From: JBDRMN01 sp043812055
GTDB taxonomy: Bacteria > Patescibacteriota > Gracilibacteria > JAHISY01
Assembly: GCA_043812055.1 (NCBI GenBank)
Contig: JBDRMN010000045.1
Location: 1 to 7,258 of the forward strand
Length of the DNA: 7,258 bases
Direction: 5' to 3'
Part shown: positions 1-4,436 of the stretch, piece by piece
Position numbering within the stretch: the first letter of the stretch is position 1
How the letters are laid out: every line of letters begins with the position of its first letter
The notes under the pieces: generated by a model
What the model saw: the letters and a program-made list of their open reading frames with translations, nothing else
What the model was told of the DNA's origin: nothing
Databases searched by the model: none
Translations under genes and position numbers: made by a program

Positions 1-18
1 GAATGAAATAAATGCCAT
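1..18 (-). CDS. Possible 5' end of a leftward gene (six codons visible)
   Basis: An ATG at 18-16 opens a frame reading MAFISF that runs off the window. The leader just before it contains AAAGGAGGT, the only textbook Shine-Dalgarno sequence in the window. The gap from GGAGG to ATG is only 2 nt, which is unusually short, so the true start could lie further left. With six residues no family can be assigned. It is reported because the Shine-Dalgarno/ATG pair follows a structured leader with no other gene, which is what a gene start would look like. Confidence 0.35.
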
Positions 19-72
19 TACCTCCTTTATTGTGTTTTTGTTTAACGTGATTTCAAGGAACATTTAGATCAA

Positions 73-111
73 CATCTTCTCGTGAGGAGACCTGCTCCTC
101 CGAGCAAGATG
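73..111 (-). promoter_or_regulatory. Leader hairpin upstream of the left-edge gene
   Basis: A 16-bp imperfect stem can form between 73-89 and 95-111, with one single-nucleotide bulge on each side (T83, C105) and a 5-nt loop. Its apical six pairs are GAGGAG/CTCCTC. No U-tract follows on either strand, so it is not a simple intrinsic terminator. On the minus strand it would sit in the 5' leader about 55 nt before the putative ATG at 18. Its CTCCT could alternatively pair with the AGGAG of the downstream Shine-Dalgarno. Regulatory function is inference. Confidence 0.35.
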
Positions 112-236
112 GCTGTTAAAAAGACAAAAAGGCAAATGTAAAAATATTTCGATTAGCACTGTATTTTAGAATAAGTTGAAGAAAAAACAGATTAAATTAA
201 CCAAAAGTTTATGAACTGTTCATGTTTGGCACAAAG

Positions 237-269
237 AAAAAACCCCTACAAAAGTTGGAGCAACTTTGT
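237..269 (-). terminator. Second, weaker leftward terminator-like hairpin
   Basis: The stem is 248-257 with 261-269: nine pairs around a GAG loop with one bulged A. Reading leftward, the hairpin is followed by AGGGG and then a run of six T (242-237). The four G between stem and T-run make it atypical. It is a possible back-up terminator for the DUF5671-type gene. Confidence 0.35.
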
Positions 270-290
270 GAGATTCAGCTACTAACTACC

Positions 291-324
291 AAATAAAGCC
301 ATTACCCGAGAGCGGGTGACTGGC
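291..324 (-). terminator. Probable intrinsic terminator of the DUF5671-type gene
   Basis: On the minus strand the hairpin pairs GCCA (324-321) with TGGC (301-298) and ACCCG (317-313) with CGGGT (308-304), with a small internal loop and a CTCT tetraloop. TTTATTT (297-291) follows at once. It begins about 37 nt after the TAG stop at 363-361, the expected place for a terminator. Confidence 0.5.
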
Positions 325-360
325 ACTTGATTAAGTTTCATTGTACATCGCACATTGAAG

Positions 361-1317
361 CTACTCTTCCGCCGGCACGAGTTCGGGAAGTCTGGGAAGC
401 CGCAGCAGTAGCTCTTCGTCAAGACTTTCTACTTTTTTGCTAAAACAATGCTCCCCCGCAGAGTGCATCCACTCCGCATCAACAAAGCGTTGCTGTTGAC
501 GCTCATCCAGATCCTCTTCCAGGTTAGAATGCGTAAAAGTCGCACAAAGTTCGTATTCCCGGTCAGCAAGCACCCGGTAAATATACGCTGCGTCACTAAT
601 CGGATCCTGCGTGTCACTCTCCCGCAACTGCTGACCCTCCACCAGCTCCGCGAGACTTTCCGGCAAACGACCCTCGAGGTGATTAAATTGTTCAGTTGCA
701 AATTTAATTTGATTCAGATCATTCACCCGCTCCTGATCTTCACGGAGTTCCCGCGCCCGAAACGGCGAATCCATAATGGTAAAAGCGCCCACCAAGGCCG
801 CAATCACGACCACTCCCAGCACTGCACCAAATAGCCGTACCCGGATGTCCCGAACTAGATTCTGCCGCCGGAGATCATAAGTGTAATAAAAGCCGAAGCC
901 ACCCGTGATCAGCAAAACTGAGGCTACTTTCAGTGCGAACTTCACCGTCAATTCTCCCTCAAGGAAGCTCAGCAAAAACCCAATCAGAAAACCAATCGCC
1001 GTCCCGCTCGCTGCGAGCAGGATCAAGTAAGTCAGCCAGCGCCGCACTCCCGTTTCTTGATTCATCCGTCCCGCCGCGAGCTCCTTATTGATCTGTCGCG
1101 TGACACCGTAATAAATCGGCGCAGCCACGACGACGAAGGCAACTCCCATCCGAAGTATCTCCTGCAGATACCCACTTGAATAAGCAAAAGTCGTCTCGGG
1201 AAAGTTGAAATTAATTATTTGAAAAGCAATCTGTCCGAGCCCAATGCCCGTAAACGCAAGCGCGATCAGGGCTAGAATGTAAAAGAAGGCATATTTGGCG
1301 TGGTTGTTGGCAGACAT
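361..1317 (-). CDS. DUF5671-type multi-pass membrane protein with pseudopilin-like C-terminal domain
   Basis: A 318-aa protein, start ATG at 1317. Five hydrophobic segments are visible at about residues 10-34, 54-72, 94-118, 126-147 and 161-181. The YAFFYILALIAL opening and the RxWLTYLxLLxASxxxIG and FYxYDLRR-type patterns fit DUF5671, a membrane domain of unknown function common in CPR bacteria. After the last helix, residues 183-296 form a soluble domain with a pattern like the globular part of pseudopilins: R(187)xxxLRxDxxRVxDL, then FNxxxGRLPESLAEL, DP, YxY and YELCATF. It may lie at the cell surface or in the cytoplasm; topology is not resolved. A TTG at 1341 in the same frame has a GAAGGG before it, but it overlaps a -10-like TAAACT whose distance to ATG 1317 matches two other genes here, so ATG is preferred. 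No partner gene is linked; an intrinsic terminator follows. Function unknown. Confidence 0.8.
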   Translation of the reverse strand: MSANNHAKYAFFYILALIALAFTGIGLGQIAFQIINFNFPETTFAYSSGYLQEILRMGVAFVVVAAPIYYGVTRQINKELAAGRMNQETGVRRWLTYLILLAASGTAIGFLIGFLLSFLEGELTVKFALKVASVLLITGGFGFYYTYDLRRQNLVRDIRVRLFGAVLGVVVIAALVGAFTIMDSPFRARELREDQERVNDLNQIKFATEQFNHLEGRLPESLAELVEGQQLRESDTQDPISDAAYIYRVLADREYELCATFTHSNLEEDLDERQQQRFVDAEWMHSAGEHCFSKKVESLDEELLLRLPRLPELVPAEE

Positions 1318-1340
1318 AGTAGAGAGGTTAAAACGGGGCA

Positions 1341-1370
1341 AGTTTAACCCTTCAATTTCAATAATCCCAA
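1341..1370 (-). promoter_or_regulatory. Possible promoter of the DUF5671-type gene
   Basis: On the minus strand TTGGGA (1370-1365) and TAAACT (1346-1341) are separated by 18 nt. The last T of the -10 lies 24 nt upstream of ATG 1317, exactly as for the cyclic-nucleotide-binding and FecR-domain genes. The hexamers are only fair matches and lie inside a periodic array, so chance is possible. Confidence 0.35.
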
Positions 1371-1404
1371 TAATCGTAACAATCCTAATTATCCCAAGAT
1401 CTCT
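1360..1404 (+). repeat. Nonamer array (AATnATCCn family)
   Basis: Consecutive 9-nt units AATAATCCC, AATAATCGT, AACAATCCT, AATTATCCC and a decayed AAGATCTCT follow one another without gaps. The same units AATAATCCT and AACAATCCC recur at 1919-1936. The period is exact while the units are degenerate. Confidence 0.6.
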
Positions 1405-1444
1405 CAGTCTCTCCTAAGGTCTCCCCATAATCCCCTACCCAAAG

Positions 1445-1468
1445 ACCCAGGAACCTAAGAACCAAAAA
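1445..1468 (+). repeat. Octamer array (ACCnAAnA family)
   Basis: Three adjoining 8-nt units, ACCCAGGA, ACCTAAGA and ACCAAAAA, share ACC at the start of each. The same family recurs at 1867-1898 and 7085-7116. Confidence 0.5.
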
Positions 1469-1472
1469 CTCC

Positions 1473-1510
1473 TACTACAAAATTGCACAACTTTACGCCA
1501 TTTTGTAGTA
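1473..1510. promoter_or_regulatory. Perfect 11-bp inverted repeat, candidate operator
   Basis: TACTACAAAAT (1473-1483) and ATTTTGTAGTA (1500-1510) are exact reverse complements separated by 16 bp. The right arm covers the -10 box and the left arm reaches the first base of the -35 of the rightward promoter, so a dimer bound here should block it. It lies upstream of the expected transcription start, so it would act as DNA. The next rightward gene encodes a helix-turn-helix-like protein, making autoregulation a natural guess. The DUF5671-type gene diverges from the same gap and could share control. Confidence 0.5.
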
Positions 1511-1511
1511 T
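1483..1511 (+). promoter_or_regulatory. Sigma70-like promoter for the helix-turn-helix gene
   Basis: TTGCAC (1483-1488) and TAGTAT (1506-1511) are separated by exactly 17 bp. The expected start near 1518 gives a leader of about 114 nt before ATG 1632, made of heptamer-phased repeats. Confidence 0.5.
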
Positions 1512-1522
1512 GCTTAGCGTCA

Positions 1523-1631
1523 AGAATCCAAGATTAAGGATTAAGTCCCAAAGTGGGTTTAGAAATTGGAGATTAAAAATTCCTAGTCCCTGGAACCTAT
1601 ACCCTATCCCCTAACCCTAATCCCCTATCCC
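1523..1631 (+). repeat. Heptamer-phased leader ending in a telomere-like C-rich array
   Basis: From 1523 to the start codon the sequence falls into 7-nt units that change gradually: AAGATTA and AGGATTA (1530-1543), three units starting ATT (1565-1585), then GAACCTA, TACCCTA and TCCCCTA (1593-1613) and a C-rich tail. The last 36 nt (1596-1631) on the minus strand carry five runs of three to four G separated by 3-4 nt, a canonical G-quadruplex pattern resembling TTTAGGG-type telomere repeats. The final CCC touches ATG 1632. Confidence 0.6.
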
Positions 1632-1829
1632 ATGACTTTCAAAGAACTCGCCTTCCTCGCCGGCAAAAAACGCCGCACCGTCGAAACCTTCTTCTCCCGT
1701 AAGGGGCTTTCAATTGATCGTCTCGCCGATGTGAAGAAGTATCTGGATTACCTCTACTCTGATGAACAGTGGCGGAAGTCCAACTACAGAGGCGCGCATT
1801 TAAAAAAGTATCAGTATGGTAAGGATTAA
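1632..1829 (+). CDS. Small helix-turn-helix-like protein
   Basis: A 65-aa basic protein starting at ATG 1632; no Shine-Dalgarno precedes it and there is no upstream in-frame start. Residues 2-26 read TFKELAFLAGKKRRTV then a ETFFSRKGLS tail, the pattern of a short helix-turn-helix (helix, AG turn, recognition helix with TV). Residues 27-43 (IDRLADVKKYLDYLYS) look like a supporting helix; the rest is basic and aromatic. GC-rich third codon positions in most of the frame support real coding. The gene lies behind a sigma70-like promoter whose core is covered by an 11-bp inverted repeat, so it may be a self-regulating DNA-binding protein. Its last two codons and stop (AAG GAT TAA) are the first units of an AAGGATT array, so the original C-terminus may have been lost. 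I cannot name a family with certainty. Confidence 0.6.
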   Translation: MTFKELAFLAGKKRRTVETFFSRKGLSIDRLADVKKYLDYLYSDEQWRKSNYRGAHLKKYQYGKD

Positions 1830-1854
1830 GGATTAAGGATTAAGGATTAAGGAT
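1821..1854 (+). repeat. AAGGATT tandem array, 4.9 copies
   Basis: Four exact 7-nt copies of AAGGATT (1821-1848) and a partial AAGGAT follow one another. The first copy supplies the last codons and the TAA stop of the small helix-turn-helix gene. Related words occur at 1530-1543 in the same gene's leader. Confidence 0.85.
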
Positions 1855-1866
1855 CCAGGATTAAGA

Positions 1867-1898
1867 ACCTAAAGACCTAGAAACCTAATAACCCAAAA
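1867..1898 (+). repeat. Octamer array (ACCTAAnn family)
   Basis: Four adjoining 8-nt units: ACCTAAAG, ACCTAGAA, ACCTAATA and ACCCAAAA. The last is identical to a unit at 7109-7116, more than 5 kb away. Confidence 0.6.
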
Positions 1899-1918
1899 AC
1901 CTCTTCCCAACATCTCCT

Positions 1919-1968
1919 AATAATCCTAACAATCCCCTTCTGATAACTCACAACTGGTAACTAAAATC
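1919..1968 (+). repeat. Nonamer pair followed by TGnnAAC heptamers
   Basis: AATAATCCT and AACAATCCC (1919-1936) are nonamers shared with 1360-1395. They are followed by heptamers TGATAAC, TCACAAC, TGGTAAC and TAAAATC (1941-1968), the last touching the stop codon of the PilT gene. The TGnnAAC family recurs at 3803-3851. No terminator hairpin is visible in this convergent gap. Confidence 0.5.
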
Positions 1969-3046
1969 ACTCTTTGATTTTCAAAAACCCTTCCACGTCT
2001 TTCTGATCGACAATACCCTGCTTAATCAGCTGCTCGGCTGATTGTTTCATATCGACCATTCCGGATTCTGCAGAAGTGGCAATTGTGTTTTCGAGCTGAG
2101 GGGTATCACCTTTGCGGATGGCATTGCGCACGGCGCCGGTGGCCAGCATTAGCTCGAAAATCGCCACTCGACCACCGCCCTTTTTTGGCACTAGCCGTTG
2201 ACTCAGGATCGCGAGCAAAGAATCCGCCACCCGGGCCAGTACCGCATCACGCTGATCCAGGGGAAAGGCCTGCATCAGGCGGTTAATCGTTTGGGGACCG
2301 CTGTTGGTGTGGAGGGTGGAGAGAACGAGGTGGCCCGTTTCACAAAGGTTGAGCGCGGCGGTGATTGTTTCCCGATCCCGCATCTCCCCCACCATCACAA
2401 TATCCGGATCCTCCCGCAGCGACACCCGCAACGCGGCATCGAAAGAGTGGGTGTCGTAGTGTAGTTCGCGCTGGGAAAAAACACATTTACGGTTTGTGAA
2501 AACGTATTCGATCGGGTCTTCGATCGTAATCACGTGCTTCACGCGAGTTTCGTTAACTTCTTCCATCATCGAGCAGAGCGTGGTTGATTTACCGCTACCA
2601 GTGGGTCCACAGACGAGGATCAGCCCTTGATCATTTTTGATCAGCTCGTGGACAGCTGGCGGTAAGCCGATTTCATCCAGGGTGGGCACTGATTTAGCAA
2701 TTTGCCGCATTACGATTGAAATCTGTCCGCGACGGTAAAACGCGTTACAACGGAAAGTCGTGGCATCACTATGTGTGTGGGAAAAATCGAATTCGCGATC
2801 GTGTTGCAGTTTTTCGATTTCCTCCTGGCCCTTCAGCATGCCGAAGATCACTTGTTCCGCCTGTTCTTCGCTAAGTCGATCGATTGATTCGACAAAACGA
2901 ATCTCACCAAAAATACGCAGGGCTGTCTTGCTATTGGCGCCGAAATGGACGTCGGAAGCCTTCTTTTTGATCGCCAGATCTAGTAACTGGGCGAGATCGA
3001 ACGCGGCGGCGGCAGGAGTACTGCGGGGCTCATCAGCTTTGGGCAT
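1967..3046 (-). CDS. pilT: PilT-family type IV pilus retraction ATPase
   Basis: A 359-aa hexameric secretion-type ATPase expected at the inner face of the membrane, powering pilus retraction. Numbered from ATG 3046, the Walker A GPTGSGKST is at 147-155, the Asp box HVITIEDPIEYV near 171-182, Walker B with GEMRD at 213-224, and the His box TGHLVLSTLHT at 238-248. GEMRD and the C-terminal AIRKGDTPQL (309-318), matching the AIRNLIREGK-type helix of PilT, favour PilT over PilB. No tetracysteine zinc site is present, as expected for PilT. Length is normal for the family. ATG 3046 overlaps the end of the upstream cyclic-nucleotide-binding gene by 14 nt, implying translational coupling; ATG 3076 and GTG 3088 are alternative starts with deeper overlap. 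None has a good Shine-Dalgarno. No other pilus genes are in the window. Confidence 0.92.
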   Translation of the reverse strand: MPKADEPRSTPAAAAFDLAQLLDLAIKKKASDVHFGANSKTALRIFGEIRFVESIDRLSEEQAEQVIFGMLKGQEEIEKLQHDREFDFSHTHSDATTFRCNAFYRRGQISIVMRQIAKSVPTLDEIGLPPAVHELIKNDQGLILVCGPTGSGKSTTLCSMMEEVNETRVKHVITIEDPIEYVFTNRKCVFSQRELHYDTHSFDAALRVSLREDPDIVMVGEMRDRETITAALNLCETGHLVLSTLHTNSGPQTINRLMQAFPLDQRDAVLARVADSLLAILSQRLVPKKGGGRVAIFELMLATGAVRNAIRKGDTPQLENTIATSAESGMVDMKQSAEQLIKQGIVDQKDVEGFLKIKE

Positions 3047-3485
3047 CGGGGAGTTTATTAGGATTGTAATCAGCATTGGCTTTGTCACGCTCGAGATAGC
3101 GTGCTCCGACTGCGGTATCGAAGTCCGGGACTTCAGCGGATAATTTGGCCACGGTATCTCGGTTCAGCACCAGGATTTTCGCATCGACAAAAGCGCGGGC
3201 GGAAGCATTCCGGGCTTTGTCACCCAGAGAACCCAGTTCTCCGAAGACATCCCCCACTTTGAGGAAAGCAACTTCCTCGGCAATCTGGTCATGGACCCGC
3301 ACAATCTCCACCTCCCCGCTCTGCACCACGTAAATCTGTTGACTTGCATCACCTTCACGAAAAATAAACTCACCGGCGGCAAAGTTCTGCTGCTCGATTT
3401 CAGCAATGATCGCGCCATGCTTAGCTTTGTCCAAGCCCTTGAATAACGGCAGTTTTTGGATTGCTTCGAAGTCTGCGGGCGGCAT
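3033..3485 (-). CDS. Stand-alone cyclic-nucleotide-binding domain protein
   Basis: A 150-aa protein that is essentially one cNMP-binding (CAP_ED) domain. KLPLFKGLD (11-19) is the entry helix, GEFIFREGD (38-46) and IYVVQSGEVEI (51-61) are the beta-roll strands, and FGELGSLGDKARNASARA (81-98) is the phosphate-binding cassette, with Glu83 and Arg92 in the positions that contact the ribose and phosphate. A short charged tail follows and there is no helix-turn-helix, so this is not a Crp/Fnr regulator. It is the first gene of a pair, overlapping the PilT gene by 14 nt, which suggests that it senses a nucleotide and acts on PilT or its activity. ATG 3485 is chosen because an extended -10 box covers the alternative ATG 3518 and would leave a leader like that of the FecR-domain gene. 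Which nucleotide it binds cannot be read from the sequence. Confidence 0.85.
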   Translation of the reverse strand: MPPADFEAIQKLPLFKGLDKAKHGAIIAEIEQQNFAAGEFIFREGDASQQIYVVQSGEVEIVRVHDQIAEEVAFLKVGDVFGELGSLGDKARNASARAFVDAKILVLNRDTVAKLSAEVPDFDTAVGARYLERDKANADYNPNKLPDAQS

Positions 3486-3508
3486 AGAAGCTCGATTAAG
3501 GCAAAGGG

Positions 3509-3517
3509 ATTGTAGCA
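3509..3517 (-). promoter_or_regulatory. Extended -10 promoter of the cNMP-binding/pilT pair
   Basis: TGCTACAAT (3517-3509, minus strand) is a strong extended -10 element. Nothing like TTGACA is found 17 nt further upstream, where the heptamer array begins, which an extended -10 can tolerate. Its last T is 24 nt before ATG 3485, the same as in the FecR-domain gene, predicting a leader of about 17 nt. Confidence 0.5.
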
Positions 3518-3523
3518 TTTACG

Positions 3524-3574
3524 TTAGTTAGGGGATAGGGTTTAGGGTTTAAGGTTTAGGGGGCAGGGGGCAGG
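3524..3574 (+). repeat. Telomere-like G-rich heptamer array
   Basis: Seven adjoining 7-nt units: TTAGTTA, GGGGATA, GGGTTTA twice, AGGTTTA and GGGGGCA twice, then GG. The G-rich strand is the template strand of the leftward cNMP-binding gene that begins just to the left. Five G-runs of three or more could form a G-quadruplex, although one loop is 11 nt. Confidence 0.75.
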
Positions 3575-3581
3575 AATTTTC

Positions 3582-3760
3582 AATTTCTAATTTCTAATTT
3601 CTAAACAATTTCTAATGATTCAATGTTTCAATTTTCAAATCCCGAAGAGTTATATTTAGTAGATGGAAGAAGTCTTTAAAGTTCGGAAAATTGAGAAATT
3701 GAAAATCGTTTAGAAATTGCCCCGAAGGGATCCCTTGGGGGGAAATTGAAAATTAGAAAT
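3582..3760. repeat. AT-rich AATTTCT words in both orientations around a GC palindrome
   Basis: Three exact AATTTCT heptamers occupy 3582-3602, with related words to about 3640. Reverse-complement versions (GTTTAGAAATT, GAAATTGAAAATT) lie at 3688-3719 and 3743-3760, giving loose inverted symmetry. Between the latter two sits CCCC-G-AAGGGATCCCTT-G-GGGG (3720-3741), palindromic except for one G/G pair. No gene ends here, so it is not a terminator of a visible gene. The gap 3486-3869 otherwise holds only promoters and arrays. Confidence 0.5.
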
Positions 3761-3802
3761 TTTTTCCTTATCTTCCTATTCCTCCTTCTGTTATTTAGCT
3801 AC

Positions 3803-3851
3803 TGGCAACTCGCAACTGACAACTGCTCCCTGGAACCTGTTACCTGCAACG
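3803..3851 (+). repeat. TGnnAnC heptamer array
   Basis: Seven adjoining 7-nt units start with TG or TC: TGGCAAC, TCGCAAC, TGACAAC, TGCTCCC, TGGAACC, TGTTACC and TGCAACG. The family is shared with 1941-1961, and the string TCCCTGGAACCT (3826-3837) also occurs at 1587-1598. Confidence 0.6.
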
Positions 3852-3853
3852 GG

Positions 3854-3859
3854 TAATAT
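3854..3859 (+). promoter_or_regulatory. -10 element of the DUF3307 gene
   Basis: TAATAT sits 10 nt before the TTG start at 3870. If used, transcription would start within a few nucleotides of the start codon, giving a nearly leaderless mRNA. The -35 position (TGGAAC, 3831-3836) is a poor match. Confidence 0.35.
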
Positions 3860-3869
3860 AACGCTAACT

Positions 3870-4436
3870 TTGAACTTCTTTCTGCTGTTCGTGCTCGCCC
3901 ATCTGCTTGGTGATTACCCTCTCCAGACAAACTGGGTTTACCGCCAGAAGCTTAGTGGCCTACTGGGAGTTTCGTGGCACGCTGCCATTCTCGCTTTGTG
4001 CTATGCCGCTGTCCTGTTGCCTTATCTCGCGAATTGGCAAATCCTCGCGCTGCTGATGATACTGACTCTCACTCACGGCATCCAGGACCATCTCAAAGTC
4101 ACCCTGGTGGATAAACGTAAACGACTGGCTCCCGTCCCCGGCCTACTACTCGATCAGCTGGCTCACCTGCTGCTTTTGGTCGGAGCGGCAGTCTGGATTG
4201 ATTCACTGCAACTGCAAGCTGCTTTCAGCAACCCCTTCGTGGAGCAGATGCATTCCCGACCTGTACTGCTTTACCTGATCGTACTTTTACTAAGCACGTT
4301 CGCCTGGAGTGTTATTAAGCATGTTTGGAATATAGCTAAAAGCCCACACTCCGGACTCCGCTACGGCTGGAAAGCTTTGTTGCTTCGTGGACTAGCTGTA
4401 ACTGTCGTTTTCGCTTTGATTTACCTCGTCGGGTAA
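3870..4436 (+). CDS. DUF3307 family integral membrane protein
   Basis: A 188-aa hydrophobic protein of unknown function. The DUF3307 hallmarks are all present: HLLGDYPLQ at 11-19 directly after the N-terminal hydrophobic stretch, a helix-embedded His at W36-H37, LTHGIQDHLK at 67-76, and LLLDQLAHLL at 92-101. The regularly spaced His/Asp residues in membrane helices look like a polar or metal-binding cluster, but this is inference. About four to five membrane helices are visible (1-14, 34-52, 56-70, 94-110, 131-150, 170-187). The start is TTG 3870, the only one that keeps the first helix; no Shine-Dalgarno precedes it and a TAATAT box lies so close that the mRNA may be leaderless. The 3' end overlaps the opposing FecR-domain gene by 16 nt. 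Confidence 0.85.
   Translation: MNFFLLFVLAHLLGDYPLQTNWVYRQKLSGLLGVSWHAAILALCYAAVLLPYLANWQILALLMILTLTHGIQDHLKVTLVDKRKRLAPVPGLLLDQLAHLLLLVGAAVWIDSLQLQAAFSNPFVEQMHSRPVLLYLIVLLLSTFAWSVIKHVWNIAKSPHSGLRYGWKALLLRGLAVTVVFALIYLVG

Larger units (their letters stand above)
19..360. other. Intergenic region without a gene, holding three hairpins
   Basis: This 342-bp AT-rich stretch separates the leftward gene at the left edge from the leftward DUF5671-type gene. It holds a leader hairpin (73-111) and two terminator-like hairpins (237-269 and 291-324). A weak -10-like TAAAAT lies on the minus strand at 168-163 and could start the left-edge transcript, but no good -35 goes with it. I see no tRNA, no convincing ORF and, unlike the other gaps, no periodic word array. 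Confidence 0.5.

Noticed and set aside
109..141. Tiny ORF MAVKKTKRQM starting in the leader hairpin
   Set aside because: Ten codons, no ribosome binding site, and its ATG lies in the hairpin stem on the strand opposite to the surrounding genes.
1823..1854. True telomere or linear-replicon end
   Set aside because: The telomere-like words occur at several internal sites between bacterial genes, with no terminal inverted repeat or protelomerase gene visible.
3486..3518. ATG 3518 as start of the cNMP-binding protein
   Set aside because: It coincides with the TGCTACAAT element, and the extra residues are not part of the domain. It remains possible if transcription begins further upstream.
3663..3713. 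16-codon ORF MEEVFKVRKIEKLKIV in the divergent gap
   Set aside because: Too short, no ribosome binding site, and its second half consists of the AT-rich repeat words. It could be a gene remnant but nothing identifies it.
3720..3741. Palindrome as intrinsic terminator
   Set aside because: No gene ends beside it on either strand; both neighbours start here and read away from it.
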